Of a DNA stretch of 64,000 nt, positions 34,470 through 44,477 are shown piece after piece. Source of the DNA: UMGS1696 sp963642885 (GTDB lineage Bacteria > Bacillota > Clostridia > Oscillospirales > CAG-272). The translations under genes were made by a program, and so were the position numbers. The stretch spans positions 28,534 to 92,533 of the forward strand of contig CAVIJI010000003.1 in NCBI GenBank assembly GCA_963642885.1, read 5' to 3'. Numbering within the stretch: the first letter of the stretch is position 1; the number at the start of each line of letters is the position of its first letter. The notes under the pieces are model-generated. The model saw only the letters and a list, made by a program, of their open reading frames with translations, was not told the DNA's origin and did no database searches.

Positions 34470-35963
34470 TCATTCCTTCTCGTTTTTTTCCGCAAAAAAT
34501 TTTTTTGCGGCTTCTCTTAATTGATCGAGCTTAAAGTCTTCCTCGGCACAATCCTTAAGATATTCATAGGGATACTTCGGTCTGAAAAATCTTTCTATTC
34601 TGACATTTCCGTTATCATCCGGAAGAGATACAAGCTTTGTCACCGATGACGCACCTGATGCGAAAATGGAATGAACCTCTTCCATCATGTAAACATTATA
34701 AAGTCCTTCATGACCTGTTTTGGAATATCCGACATTCTCAAGGTTTCCGACGGTATTTTTTTGTCTGTACATATAGTACGGCAAATAACAGTGTTCCGCC
34801 AATACACTCTGCGAATAATTCACACTTTCGGCGGCTATTACCGATGACGGGTCGAATTTTCCTTCACTCTTGAATTCGGATGATTTCTTGACACTGAATG
34901 TGTGTACGGTTATATTCTCCGGGTCGAGTGCAATAACTCTGTCAATGGAGTCCATAAACGATTCTGTAGTATCATACGGTAATCCGGCAATTAAATCTAC
35001 ATTGATATTCTTAATTCCGCTGTTTTTAGCTATATCATACGCATGTAAAAACATATTCGAGTCATGAGCCCGTCCGATTTTTCTGAGCACTTCATCATTC
35101 ATCGTCTGAGTATTCACGCTCATCCTATCCACACCATGCTCATAAGCAACTTTGAGTTTTTCGGCTGTTATTGTGTCGGGGCGTCCCGCTTCGAGAGTGA
35201 ACTCGTCTAATTCGCTTATGTTATTATTCACACAAGTCAGTAAATAATCCAGTTGTTCGGCTGTTAAAATAGTAGGTGTTCCACCGCCTATATACACCGA
35301 ACGTACCTTCATACCGAGTTCTCTTATTATACCGAATGTACCGTTGATATCTCGCGAAAGTGCTGTCAGATATTCGGGTATCAGCTTCAGCAGCTTCGGA
35401 GAAGTATACGAGACAAACGAACAATACGCGCACCTCGTAGGACAAAACGGTATTCCGATATATACACTGCATTCTTTTCTGACTTCATCCGTTATAAGCC
35501 TTCTTTCGGCTGCCGAAACGTCCGTTGCCAGCTTCGCCTTTACAGGCGAAACCAAGTAGTCCGTCTCGATCTCGTGACGTGCTTCTTCCGGAGTCTTTCC
35601 CTCCTCCATAAGCTCGGTAGCTACCTTGGCGGGGCGTACTCCCGTGAGGATACCCCACGGGGGATTAAAACCCGTAAACATCACACCCGCTTTCAGGAAT
35701 GCCGAACCTGCTGCTATTTTCCTTATTTTCTCATCGTCATGATATCCTTTTTTAACACATTCATGTGCCGTACATGACTTTTCGCCGCGGCTTATCGTAA
35801 CATCGCTTGAAACTTCATCTTTATTTTCTTCGATATTGATTACCGCTTTTAATGTTTCGTATGTATCCTCTTCGTCATCGGGAAATTTCACACCCGGGAA
35901 AAAAATCATCGAAAGCGTCTGTATATAGTATGGCTTTACATCACCGTTAATTTTAAGTATCAT
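34470..35963 (-). CDS. hemZ: Coproporphyrinogen dehydrogenase-like radical SAM protein HemZ
   Basis: 497 residues. The N-terminal 160 residues are a domain specific to the Firmicute HemZ group (PWGILTGVRPAK). The radical SAM core begins with YIGIPFCPTRCAYCSFVSY (CxxxCxxC) and continues with SVYIGGGTPTIL. It belongs to the HemN/HemW superfamily; HemZ was proposed as an oxygen-independent coproporphyrinogen oxidase, but the true function is unsettled and no other heme genes are here. It overlaps no neighbour; a weak AGGCA binding site precedes the ATG. Confidence 0.88.
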   Translation of the reverse strand: MILKINGDVKPYYIQTLSMIFFPGVKFPDDEEDTYETLKAVINIEENKDEVSSDVTISRGEKSCTAHECVKKGYHDDEKIRKIAAGSAFLKAGVMFTGFNPPWGILTGVRPAKVATELMEEGKTPEEARHEIETDYLVSPVKAKLATDVSAAERRLITDEVRKECSVYIGIPFCPTRCAYCSFVSYTSPKLLKLIPEYLTALSRDINGTFGIIRELGMKVRSVYIGGGTPTILTAEQLDYLLTCVNNNISELDEFTLEAGRPDTITAEKLKVAYEHGVDRMSVNTQTMNDEVLRKIGRAHDSNMFLHAYDIAKNSGIKNINVDLIAGLPYDTTESFMDSIDRVIALDPENITVHTFSVKKSSEFKSEGKFDPSSVIAAESVNYSQSVLAEHCYLPYYMYRQKNTVGNLENVGYSKTGHEGLYNVYMMEEVHSIFASGASSVTKLVSLPDDNGNVRIERFFRPKYPYEYLKDCAEEDFKLDQLREAAKKFFAEKNEKE

Positions 35964-35978
35964 AAATAAATGCCTGTT

Positions 35979-36440
35979 TTATTTTTTTGGTTGTTTGAGT
36001 ACGTCGGAATACATGGGGATTGTAATCGGTCCGTCAAGCGTTGTCGATATTATCATATGTGCTCCGAAAATTCCGCTTGAAACCTTCTCGTTGTGCGAGG
36101 CGAGTCTGGCGACAAATTTATCGAACAGCGGCTTTGCGATTTCGGGAGATGCCGAATTCATGTAATCGGGGCGATTTCCTCTTCTGTATGAACCGTATAA
36201 GGTAAAATTGGGAACTACCATAAAGCCTCCGCCGACATCATCGGCTGAAAGATTCATTTTACCGTTTTCATCGCAAAACACCCTCAGTTTTGCTATTTTA
36301 TCTGCAAGAAGATTTACATCCTCTTCCGTATCGGTATGCGTAACACCGACAAGTACATATAGTCCTATACCGCATTCCGCAACACATTCACCGTCGACAG
36401 TGACTGTACCGTTTGATATTCTTTGAATTACAGCAATCAT
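35979..36440 (-). CDS. dtd: D-aminoacyl-tRNA deacylase
   Basis: 153 residues, the usual length. It removes D-amino acids wrongly attached to tRNA. The signatures are VVPNFTLYGSYRRGNRPDY (equivalent of the SQFTL..KGNRP motif, with Asn for Ser-Gln), GIFGAHM and LDGPITI (equivalent of NDGPVT). The GP of the gatekeeper motif is retained. GGAGG precedes the ATG. It lies between relA/spoT and hemZ in the leftward housekeeping run; dtd next to relA is a common Firmicute arrangement. Confidence 0.93.
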   Translation of the reverse strand: MIAVIQRISNGTVTVDGECVAECGIGLYVLVGVTHTDTEEDVNLLADKIAKLRVFCDENGKMNLSADDVGGGFMVVPNFTLYGSYRRGNRPDYMNSASPEIAKPLFDKFVARLASHNEKVSSGIFGAHMIISTTLDGPITIPMYSDVLKQPKK

Positions 36441-36531
36441 TTGCCCTCCGAATAATGTTCAATTAATAATTTAAATACACCGAACCAATCGTTTTCTTTC
36501 CGAAAAAACAGCAAACCTTTTCGGCTATAAC

Positions 36532-38784
36532 TCACGAAAAACCACGCTGAATGGAGTGTATATGATTTATGCTTTTAAGGCGCGACATAATCGAATTGAA
36601 GTGGTCGATATTTTTACATCCGACTGTCAGATTGATTATAATATCGTTTTCGGTACGTCGTTTCGTATTTATGGAAAGAAGAGATACTTTCATATCCGCA
36701 AGAGCTGTCGTAATGTTTGCGAGAAGCATTATATCGTTCTCGGCAAATATCTGCAGCATTACCTCGTATAACGATTTCTGATCGGAATACGGAGATTCGA
36801 TATCCCATTCCGTATTCACCCAACGATCCTTCATATCCGGATTCTGCATACCGGATATGACATTCGGGCAGTCACGTTTATGTATGGAAATACCGTATCC
36901 CTTTGTTATAAATCCGATGATCGAGTCACCGGGAAGCGGGTTGCAGCACTTTGCATATTTTACGTCACAGCCGTACTCTCCGTCTACTATTATTCCGCCT
37001 GTGGATTTGATTCTCTTCGGTTTTTGTGTCTGAACCTGGTCGGTATCGGTAATGGCAGCTTGTTCTTCGGGTTTGACAATGCGTTCGTATTCACGCTTGA
37101 GCATTGTCGATACTTTCGACATGGCAATTCCGTTATATCCGAGAGTATTATATAAATCCTCGATTTCGTTCATACCCAGCTTGTGGGCTGTCGAAGAAAG
37201 AATTTCGTTTTTCTGAGCATCGCTTGGTTTAATTTTGAATTTGGCAAATTCTTTCTCGATTTCAGCACTGCCGATTCGAATATTTTCGGGCCGCTGTTCC
37301 TTTTTAAACCACTGTCTGATTTTTGCACGTGCTTCGCTTGTTTTAACTATTTTCAGCCAGTCACGACTCGGGCCTTTTGCCGCGGACGATGTAATGACTT
37401 CGACTATGTCGCCTGTCTCGGGCGATTTATCAATCGGTGAAATCATTCCGTTGATTTTCGCACCGATCATTTTATTTCCGACCGCGGAATGGATGGCATA
37501 TGCGAAATCTATCAAAGTTGCCCCCTGCGGAAGCGCGATAACGTCTCCCTTCGGAGTAAACACAAAGGTTTCATCACTGAAAATATCGATTTTCAGTGCG
37601 TGCATGAAATCTTCACTGTCAATTGCACCGTCTTCCGTATCGATGAGCTTCGATATCCATGCGAGTTTTTTATCGATGTCATCGTTGCTCTTGTCACCTG
37701 ATTTATACTTCCAATGTGCCGCAATACCGTATTCGGCAACATGGTGCATTTCACGTGTTCTTATCTGCACCTCGAAAGGAATTCCGTCTCTACCTATAAC
37801 AGTGGTATGCAGCGACTGATACATATTCGGCTTCGGTGTGGAGATATAATCTTTAAATCTTCCGGGTATGCTTTTGAAAAGCTCATGAATTATTCCGAGA
37901 GACGTATAGCATTCGATTTCCGTATCAACGATAATTCTTATGGCATAGAAATCATATATTTCGTCGAAGCTTTTGTTTTGCTTGAACATCTTACGGTAAA
38001 TCGAATATACGGTTTTAACTCTTCCCTCGAGAGTAAAGTGTATATTATATTCCTCGAGCTTTTCCGAAACATACGCCCGTGTATTTTCTATGAAATTCTG
38101 GTTTTGTCCGTACTTTTTCTCAATGTCATTAGATACCTCTGCATAACCGATAGGGTCAAGATACTGTAATGCGAGGTTTTCAAGCTCCTGCTTCATCCTC
38201 TGCATACCGAGTCGGTGAGCCAAGGGAGCGTAAACATGCATAGTTTCAAGCGCGGTAGCTCTTCTCTTGGCTTCGCTCTTAACTCCGAGTGTACGCATAT
38301 TATGAAGTCTGTCGCATAACTTAATGAAAATGACACGAATATCCTTAGACATAGCGAGAAGCATCTTACGGATATTCTCCATATTTGCTTCTTCTTTATC
38401 CTCGACGTTTATCACCTTCATCTTGGTAAGACCGTCCACAAGCATGGCAACGTCATCACCGAAACGCTGTCTTATCATCTCTATGTTGGTTTTATCGGGA
38501 CAATCTTCTACTGTGTCATGCAAAAAAGCGGCACAAATTGAGTCGGTATCCAATCCGAGCGACGTAACTATTTCGGCAACTGCCACAGGGTGCGAAATAT
38601 ACGGTTCTCCGCTCACACGGAACTGACCTTCATGTAAAGTTTTCGCATAAATATATGCACGCTCTATTTTCTCGACATCATAATGCTTCTCGCTGTTTTT
38701 TATCACAGCCATAAGCTTTTCTATTCCGATCGAACCGTACCTTGCGGTTTGTTCTAAATCCTTGTTTTCATTTACATTCGACAT
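36532..38784 (-). CDS. relA: Bifunctional (p)ppGpp synthetase/hydrolase RelA/SpoT
   Basis: 750 residues with the full long-RSH layout: HD hydrolase domain (about 45-200, with HDTVEDC and an intact HD pair), synthetase domain (about 240-350, with RFKDYISTPKPNMYQSLHTTV), TGS domain (about 400-460), zinc-finger/helical region, and C-terminal ACT domain (about 670-745). Both catalytic halves look intact, so it should make and degrade the stringent-response alarmone. The order relA-dtd matches other Firmicutes. Confidence 0.96.
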   Translation of the reverse strand: MSNVNENKDLEQTARYGSIGIEKLMAVIKNSEKHYDVEKIERAYIYAKTLHEGQFRVSGEPYISHPVAVAEIVTSLGLDTDSICAAFLHDTVEDCPDKTNIEMIRQRFGDDVAMLVDGLTKMKVINVEDKEEANMENIRKMLLAMSKDIRVIFIKLCDRLHNMRTLGVKSEAKRRATALETMHVYAPLAHRLGMQRMKQELENLALQYLDPIGYAEVSNDIEKKYGQNQNFIENTRAYVSEKLEEYNIHFTLEGRVKTVYSIYRKMFKQNKSFDEIYDFYAIRIIVDTEIECYTSLGIIHELFKSIPGRFKDYISTPKPNMYQSLHTTVIGRDGIPFEVQIRTREMHHVAEYGIAAHWKYKSGDKSNDDIDKKLAWISKLIDTEDGAIDSEDFMHALKIDIFSDETFVFTPKGDVIALPQGATLIDFAYAIHSAVGNKMIGAKINGMISPIDKSPETGDIVEVITSSAAKGPSRDWLKIVKTSEARAKIRQWFKKEQRPENIRIGSAEIEKEFAKFKIKPSDAQKNEILSSTAHKLGMNEIEDLYNTLGYNGIAMSKVSTMLKREYERIVKPEEQAAITDTDQVQTQKPKRIKSTGGIIVDGEYGCDVKYAKCCNPLPGDSIIGFITKGYGISIHKRDCPNVISGMQNPDMKDRWVNTEWDIESPYSDQKSLYEVMLQIFAENDIMLLANITTALADMKVSLLSINTKRRTENDIIINLTVGCKNIDHFNSIMSRLKSINHIHSIQRGFS

Positions 38785-38849
38785 ATTTACTTTTCCGTTA
38801 TTAAATTAATATACTTAATCGATTACAGCAAAATCGTATTTTAACTTTC

Positions 38850-41039
38850 TTAATACNNNNNNNNNNNNNNNNNNNNNNNNNNNNNNNNNNNNNNNNNNGG
38901 TGAACTGTCAAGATCGGTTTTGGTCTTAGTCTTAATGACTTTAAACGCGTAAACCTCATGCTCCGCATCGAGCTCTTTAATTTCAAGCAAGTTGAGTTCT
39001 TCGAATACGAGCATGATGAATCTTAATTTAACATATCCTATTTTATCTCCGATAGAGCTTAAAAGATTCATCAAAGCTCTTATCGAAAATACTTCATGTT
39101 CTATTTTTGCCTCACGGCGTATCACATTGTATACCGCGGCAAAATCACCATGGGTCGGCACTATATCCGCTGATTTCATCAGCTTTGCCTCATCTCTGCT
39201 CACGCCGTTTCTTATTTTTTTGAACAGCTCTCTTTCGTTCATTTCCGCAGAGAATTCACTCTCGGACAGCCTTATATCCTTTATCAGCATCTGCAGTGAT
39301 TTCTGGTTTTGAAATTCGTTGATATCAAGTGAAAACATGACATCGACCGTATCACCCGGGAACAACCCGATGTCATCGATGCTATGACGGAAGAACATTG
39401 CGTTCACGGTTTTATTTCCGATTTTCAGCATAATTCGAGTATGCTTTCCGCCTCCCACAAGAGACATTTCCGCAATGGTCACGCGATACACAACGAAAAT
39501 CGGAACAGGGTTTGACACTCCGAACGGTTCAAGGCAATTCAGCTCCGCTGCTTGTTCCATTGTTATATCCGCTTCTCCGAGCTCGCACTCTGCTTCGATT
39601 GTCGGCAGGTGTTCCTCTCCCTTAAAGCTTTGTGCGGCACATTCGTTCAGTTTCTTCTTGAATTGTGCAAGATTGCTTCTCTTGATTGTCAGACCTGCCG
39701 CGAGCTCGTGTCCGCCGAATTTCACCAGTAAATCCGAGCACGCCGAGAGGGCTTCCACAAGATTCAGTCCTTTTACGCTTCTGCCCGAACCTTTACCGAA
39801 GTCATCGTCGTTCTTCTCATCTCCGTTACCCTCAAAGGAAATAAGTATGGAAGGACATGCGTATTTTTCGGTTATTCGCGATGCTACGATTCCTATTATA
39901 CCGTGATGCCAATTTTCATCATCCAATACTATAATCGGTTCGTTTTTGAAATCGTGAGCCGCATCTATTCTCGCATAGGCTTGGTCGACTATTTTGTTTT
40001 CTTCGTTTTGCCGCTCACGGTTTATATCACACAATTTCTTGGCTATCGGTGCTGCCGTTTCACAATCCTCGGCTAAAAACAGTTTGACGGCAATTGATGC
40101 ATCGCTTATTCTTCCGGCGGCATTGATCCTCGGAGCTATGGTATATCCTATAAAAGATGTCGTTATCTTGCGCTTTGTTTGATATTTCGAATCTCCCTTT
40201 GTTGCTTCTATAAGTTCGATCAATCCGGGTCTCGACGTATTTTCTATCAACGTCAAGCCGTAACTGACAATCAAACGATTTTCGTCGTTTATCGGCATAA
40301 CGTCGGCTATAGTACCTATAGCTACAAGATCTCCGTATTCGTTTGATATTCGCCGCACGCAGTCTATCATTTCGTCCTCAGGATTCAGTACGGACTCAAT
40401 GGCACATAGCAGCTTGAATACGACTCCTACCCCTGCTAAATCTTTGAAAGGATAAGGGCAATCCGGTCTGTGCGGATTGACTACGGCTTCTGCTTTCGGT
40501 AAATCACCGTGACATTCGTGGTGGTCCGTTATAATCAGATCCATTCCCAATTCACGTACGATCTCGGCTTCTGCCGTCGCTGTTATACCCGTATCTACGG
40601 TAATTATAAGGTTGCATCCGTCATCATGCAGTTTTTTTACGGATGCCTCCGACATACCGTATCCCTCACCGGCACGGCATGGGATGTAATATGATACATT
40701 TGCTCCGTTCTTCTTCAAATAAAGGTATAAACAGCTCACCGACGTTACACCGTCTACATCATAGTCGCCGTAAATAACAATATTATCACCGTTTTCTATG
40801 CCCTCGATAATCCTATACGCGGCATTATCCATATCCAGCATCGTAAACGGATCATGCAGTTGTTCTTCCCCTTTTGCAAGGTACAGCTTCGCCTCAGACG
40901 GAGTCTTGCATCCTCTGTTCACCAGCAGTTGAGCCGTGGGAAGCTTAATCCCGAGTTTTTTAGATATTTCGTCTGCTATAGGGCTGTTCTTCATTTTGTC
41001 ATGCGTCGTCTGAACAAGCCAATTATTCTTATATTGCAT
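38850..41039 (-). CDS. recJ: Single-stranded-DNA-specific exonuclease RecJ (3' end in assembly gap)
   Basis: About 715 residues are readable before the run of N at 38857-38898. The DHH nuclease core has IVIYGDYDVDGVTS (motif I), ITVDTGI and DLIITDHHECHG (motif III). The DHHA1 domain contains GSGRSVKGLNLVEAL and KFGGHELAAGLTI, followed by the OB-fold domain. It degrades single-stranded DNA 5' to 3' in repair. The stop at 38850 is reached only if the gap truly is 42 bases, so the last residues are uncertain. AGAGAG precedes the ATG. Confidence 0.93.
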   Translation of the reverse strand: MQYKNNWLVQTTHDKMKNSPIADEISKKLGIKLPTAQLLVNRGCKTPSEAKLYLAKGEEQLHDPFTMLDMDNAAYRIIEGIENGDNIVIYGDYDVDGVTSVSCLYLYLKKNGANVSYYIPCRAGEGYGMSEASVKKLHDDGCNLIITVDTGITATAEAEIVRELGMDLIITDHHECHGDLPKAEAVVNPHRPDCPYPFKDLAGVGVVFKLLCAIESVLNPEDEMIDCVRRISNEYGDLVAIGTIADVMPINDENRLIVSYGLTLIENTSRPGLIELIEATKGDSKYQTKRKITTSFIGYTIAPRINAAGRISDASIAVKLFLAEDCETAAPIAKKLCDINRERQNEENKIVDQAYARIDAAHDFKNEPIIVLDDENWHHGIIGIVASRITEKYACPSILISFEGNGDEKNDDDFGKGSGRSVKGLNLVEALSACSDLLVKFGGHELAAGLTIKRSNLAQFKKKLNECAAQSFKGEEHLPTIEAECELGEADITMEQAAELNCLEPFGVSNPVPIFVVYRVTIAEMSLVGGGKHTRIMLKIGNKTVNAMFFRHSIDDIGLFPGDTVDVMFSLDINEFQNQKSLQMLIKDIRLSESEFSAEMNERELFKKIRNGVSRDEAKLMKSADIVPTHGDFAAVYNVIRREAKIEHEVFSIRALMNLLSSIGDKIGYVKLRFIMLVFEELNLLEIKELDAEHEVYAFKVIKTKTKTDLDSSXXXXXXXXXXXXXXXY
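38857..38898. other. Assembly gap (42 N)
   Basis: A run of N interrupts the 3' end of recJ and possibly the recJ-relA spacer. Any frame across it is unreliable. Confidence 1.
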
Positions 41040-41063
41040 CAGTATTTCTCTCTTAGATTAATA

Positions 41064-41522
41064 TTATTTTATATTTTCTTCACTGTCGGCTTTTTTTATT
41101 ATTTCGGCTACTCGTATGTCACTGTGCTTATTCTTACGCTTTCTGTCGAAGATTATTATTCCGATAAAAGTAAGAACAAATCCGACAGATGCACATATTA
41201 CACCCGTCAATTCGTTATTTGAAATTCGATATGCCGTTAAATAAAAAAACACACACACTACAATAGGCAGCATAAAAACGAGAGCGGCATACGATAATAT
41301 TGTCTTATTATCGCTTTCGAGTTCTACCGTATCTCCTACCTTCGCACCGAGTTTATTTTCAGCTTCAGCTCTCATTATACCTTTATCGGCAACTAAACCG
41401 GTTATCTCACAATGTCCGCCGCATCCGCCGTTTTTCATGCATCCATCGCACATAGTACGACGGCTTGATTCGACAATTGCATAATCATCCTTTACATCTA
41501 TGACAACAGCTCTCTGTCGCAT
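41064..41522 (-). CDS. RseC/MucC-family membrane protein
   Basis: 152 residues. An N-terminal soluble domain has a cysteine cluster CDGCMKNGGCGGHC (about 25-38) likely to bind iron-sulfur. Two transmembrane helices follow (about 75-96 and 104-124), then a basic C-terminus. This is the layout of the RseC family, whose E. coli member takes part with RsxABCDGE in reducing SoxR; Firmicute members are usually found without that complex and their role is open. GAAGG precedes the ATG. Confidence 0.85.
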   Translation of the reverse strand: MRQRAVVIDVKDDYAIVESSRRTMCDGCMKNGGCGGHCEITGLVADKGIMRAEAENKLGAKVGDTVELESDNKTILSYAALVFMLPIVVCVFFYLTAYRISNNELTGVICASVGFVLTFIGIIIFDRKRKNKHSDIRVAEIIKKADSEENIK

Positions 41523-41543
41523 TACGGTTGTACCTTCACATTC

Positions 41544-43124
41544 TTAATATGGTTTATATTTCTCTATAATTTTAGATGCAACACGCAACCCGTCAACGGC
41601 AGCGCTAACTATGCCTCCCGCATATCCCGCGCCTTCACCGCAGGGATATATGCCGTCATGACCTATCGCACAAAGGTTGTCTCCGCGCAATATTCTTATC
41701 GGCGATGACGTTCTTGTTTCAACTCCGGTCAGCGGAGCATCCGGCGTATCATATCCTCTGATTTTTTTACCGAAATTAACAAGTCCGGCCTTGAGCATTT
41801 CCGTTACAAAGGGTGGAAAGAGATTAGTAAAATCGGCACATTTCACCTTTGCATCGCGGTATGTCGGAACAATTCTCGAAAACTCGGTTCCTTTTTTACC
41901 GTTCAGCAAATCTCCTACGGTCTGCATCGGAGCATAGTAGTTCCTGCCGCCTGCATTAAATGCCGCCTTTTCCAAATTGCGCTGAAACTCGATGGCTCCA
42001 ACGGGATTGCTTCCGTAATCATTCGGCAGTACCGACACACACACAGCGGCATTTGCGTTTCTTCCGTCTCGCGCACGTCTGCTCATTCCGTTTGTAACAA
42101 CTCCGCCCTCTTCACTTGCCGACGGAACCACCACTCCTCCCGGACACATACAGAACGTGTAGCACCCTCTCTCGCCGTTTCTCCACGACAATTGGTATTC
42201 GGCATGGCCGAGCTGCTTATCACCTGCGTGAACACCGTACATTGCGGCATCTATATCTTCCTGTAAATGCTCTATACGTACTCCGACCGAAAAAGGCTTA
42301 GGTTCTATACAGAAGCCTCCTTTTATCAGCTCACCGTAGGTATCTCTCGCACTGTGTCCGCATGCGAGAATCACTGCCCCGCATGGTATTTTTTCCCCGT
42401 TAACCTCAACGGAATGAGATGTAATGTTTTCCGCTTTCGAATTATATCTTATTTCGCCGCCGAGTCTCGTTATTTCCTTATCTGCGTTTTCAACAACTTT
42501 TCTGAGGATATCCGTACCTATATGGGGCTTGGCCTTATACATAATATCATCGGGAGCACCGAGTTTTCTGAGCACATCGGCAACATACATTATGTGAGGA
42601 TCGTTTATTCTCGTTGTCAATTTACCGTCTGAAAATGTGCCCGCTCCACCTGCTCCGAACTGTATGTTAGTGGATGTATCAAGTATTCCGTCTTCGGTAA
42701 ATCGTTCAACGGCTTCTACTCTTTCCGCAACCGAAGCGCCTCTTTCGATAATCAGAGGTTTGTATCCGTATAACGCCAGCAAATATCCCGCGAAAATTCC
42801 CGCCGGTCCGAAGCCGATTACTATAGGGCGTTCCGTGAGCGTCTCCGAACCGATTTGAAGTGAAAAGTCGGGTTCGGAATACTCCTTTATATCTGTAAAC
42901 TCTATTTTTTTGCTTGTTTCCGCTTCCGCGTACACACTGTAAACAAAAGTTATATCTCTTCGTGCGTCTATTGATTTTTTCGATATTCTTAAGTTTGTCG
43001 GCGTACAGCCGATTTCTTTTTTTATAAGTAAGGACGCTTTATATATCGCTTCCGAATCACAGTCAGCCGAACCGTTATAATGTACCTTAACACCGTTAAC
43101 AAGAAGTTTCTTTCTTTCACTCAT
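41544..43124 (-). CDS. FAD-dependent oxidoreductase (COG2509-like)
   Basis: 526 residues. The N-terminal 90 residues form a small alpha/beta domain (DARRDITFVYSVYA). It is followed by the dinucleotide-binding loop IGFGPAGIFAGYLLA (about 102-116) and the FAD-contact segment FGAGGAGTFSDGKLTTR. The C-terminus has IYPCGEGAGYAGGIVSAA, the last FAD-binding motif. Members of this widespread family are annotated only as NAD(FAD)-utilising dehydrogenases. The 13 bases to the cdaR-like gene suggest cotranscription with cdaA-cdaR. Confidence 0.9.
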   Translation of the reverse strand: MSERKKLLVNGVKVHYNGSADCDSEAIYKASLLIKKEIGCTPTNLRISKKSIDARRDITFVYSVYAEAETSKKIEFTDIKEYSEPDFSLQIGSETLTERPIVIGFGPAGIFAGYLLALYGYKPLIIERGASVAERVEAVERFTEDGILDTSTNIQFGAGGAGTFSDGKLTTRINDPHIMYVADVLRKLGAPDDIMYKAKPHIGTDILRKVVENADKEITRLGGEIRYNSKAENITSHSVEVNGEKIPCGAVILACGHSARDTYGELIKGGFCIEPKPFSVGVRIEHLQEDIDAAMYGVHAGDKQLGHAEYQLSWRNGERGCYTFCMCPGGVVVPSASEEGGVVTNGMSRRARDGRNANAAVCVSVLPNDYGSNPVGAIEFQRNLEKAAFNAGGRNYYAPMQTVGDLLNGKKGTEFSRIVPTYRDAKVKCADFTNLFPPFVTEMLKAGLVNFGKKIRGYDTPDAPLTGVETRTSSPIRILRGDNLCAIGHDGIYPCGEGAGYAGGIVSAAVDGLRVASKIIEKYKPY

Positions 43125-43137
43125 ACGTTTTGAATCC

Positions 43138-44448
43138 TTACTTCAAGAATGTAACCGTTATTTCGTAATATCCTATTGCCAAAAGTCGGTCTTTATAATC
43201 GGAATCTATTATTACCTCTGCCCTTACTTCGGTTGAGCCCGTGTTTGTCTCGGAATACGGACTCATATCAAAGCATAAGGTTATGTCATCCGCACTGAGA
43301 GATGAAACAGCTTCAAGACTTCCGATTATTTTTACGGTAACCGAAGAGCGATCCCATGTATAACGTACACCTTCGTTTCCGCCTGTATCAACGATATTTT
43401 TTCCCGGAACGGTAATCTTACGCATCTTAATCGACGATGTCGGGGTCGACTCTATTTCTACCGTGTCGGTACTCAGCACAACATTCTCCGCTCCCTTAAG
43501 CGTAACTTTCTTCGTACACTTCAATTCATCGCTTCCCGCGGAAATATAGTCATTGACCTCATCAATTTCGATTATCTCAATGAGGTCACCGGCATCGATG
43601 ACACCGGGTTCGCCTGTCACACGCACCGTAGACGGATTAACCGTTGTTACGGTGTTCTCACTGTTGAAGAAACCGTTTTTAAAACTAACCTCGACAGGCA
43701 CCTCGACGGATTTCAAAACAGGAATGTCGATTGTAATCTCCTGCGGATAGTACTTAATATACGGACTTTCTACTTTATTTCCGTATTCATCGACAAGATA
43801 TACCTGTCTTGTAACACTGACCGATTTTGTTATTCCCGTCATATCATTATCGAATCTCGCCTCTGCGACTCGAGAAACTATTTTTTCGGGTCCTTCGATA
43901 TTTATCATATCTACGGGATACTCAATGGCTCCGACATAGCACCCATCCGCAAGACTCGTGTTATCTCTTTTCTCCGTAAGCTTGACCGATGCCGTGGAAA
44001 CCTGATCTACATATACGGATATTGTATCCTGTGACAAGCCTATAAGCTTACAGCCTGCGGGGACATCAACACTCAGCTTACAGTCATATCTTCCGCTTCC
44101 GCCTGTTATCTTTCCGACATCGGCTGTTACCACAATGTCATCGTCACTGAGCTTTGATACTATGCTTTTTTTACCGGAAATCGTAACACCGACCATATTG
44201 CCGTATCCATTGTAAAGCATAAGTCCGCTGTCCGAGACAAGAACATCGGTATTGATAAGATCCACCGTAACATTCGAAAATGTCTGTTCATACTCGGGGC
44301 TCTCTACTGTCATGACGTATATCCAAAGGCAAAATGCGGCAAAGACACACAGCACCTTAACCGCTATGTCAGTATGTATATTTTTTACCGTGATGTCACT
44401 CTCATTATTCTTTTTATCTGTCGTTTTATTGTTTTTGAGGTGAGCCAT
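43138..44448 (-). CDS. cdaR: YbbR-domain protein, CdaR-type regulator of diadenylate cyclase
   Basis: 436 residues. A cytoplasmic basic/Asn-rich start is followed by one transmembrane helix (about 27-45, VLCVFAAFCLWIYVM) and then about four YbbR repeats outside the membrane, seen as repeated VKLTEK, VEVPVEVSFK and VSVTRQVYLVDE strands. CdaR binds and modulates CdaA. The gene follows cdaA immediately. I chose the ATG at 44448; a GTG at 44481 would overlap the cdaA stop by three bases but has no binding site. Confidence 0.88.
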   Translation of the reverse strand: MAHLKNNKTTDKKNNESDITVKNIHTDIAVKVLCVFAAFCLWIYVMTVESPEYEQTFSNVTVDLINTDVLVSDSGLMLYNGYGNMVGVTISGKKSIVSKLSDDDIVVTADVGKITGGSGRYDCKLSVDVPAGCKLIGLSQDTISVYVDQVSTASVKLTEKRDNTSLADGCYVGAIEYPVDMINIEGPEKIVSRVAEARFDNDMTGITKSVSVTRQVYLVDEYGNKVESPYIKYYPQEITIDIPVLKSVEVPVEVSFKNGFFNSENTVTTVNPSTVRVTGEPGVIDAGDLIEIIEIDEVNDYISAGSDELKCTKKVTLKGAENVVLSTDTVEIESTPTSSIKMRKITVPGKNIVDTGGNEGVRYTWDRSSVTVKIIGSLEAVSSLSADDITLCFDMSPYSETNTGSTEVRAEVIIDSDYKDRLLAIGYYEITVTFLK

Positions 44449-44477
44449 AATTGTTTCTTTCTCCGATTGTATCGGTA

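Noticed and set aside
37235..37819. 194-codon plus-strand frame opposite relA
   Set aside because: Antisense shadow; the minus strand encodes continuous RSH domains and the plus frame lacks a binding site.
38801..38986. Open frame spanning the run of N
   Set aside because: It exists only because N codons are read through; nothing supports a gene there apart from the recJ end.
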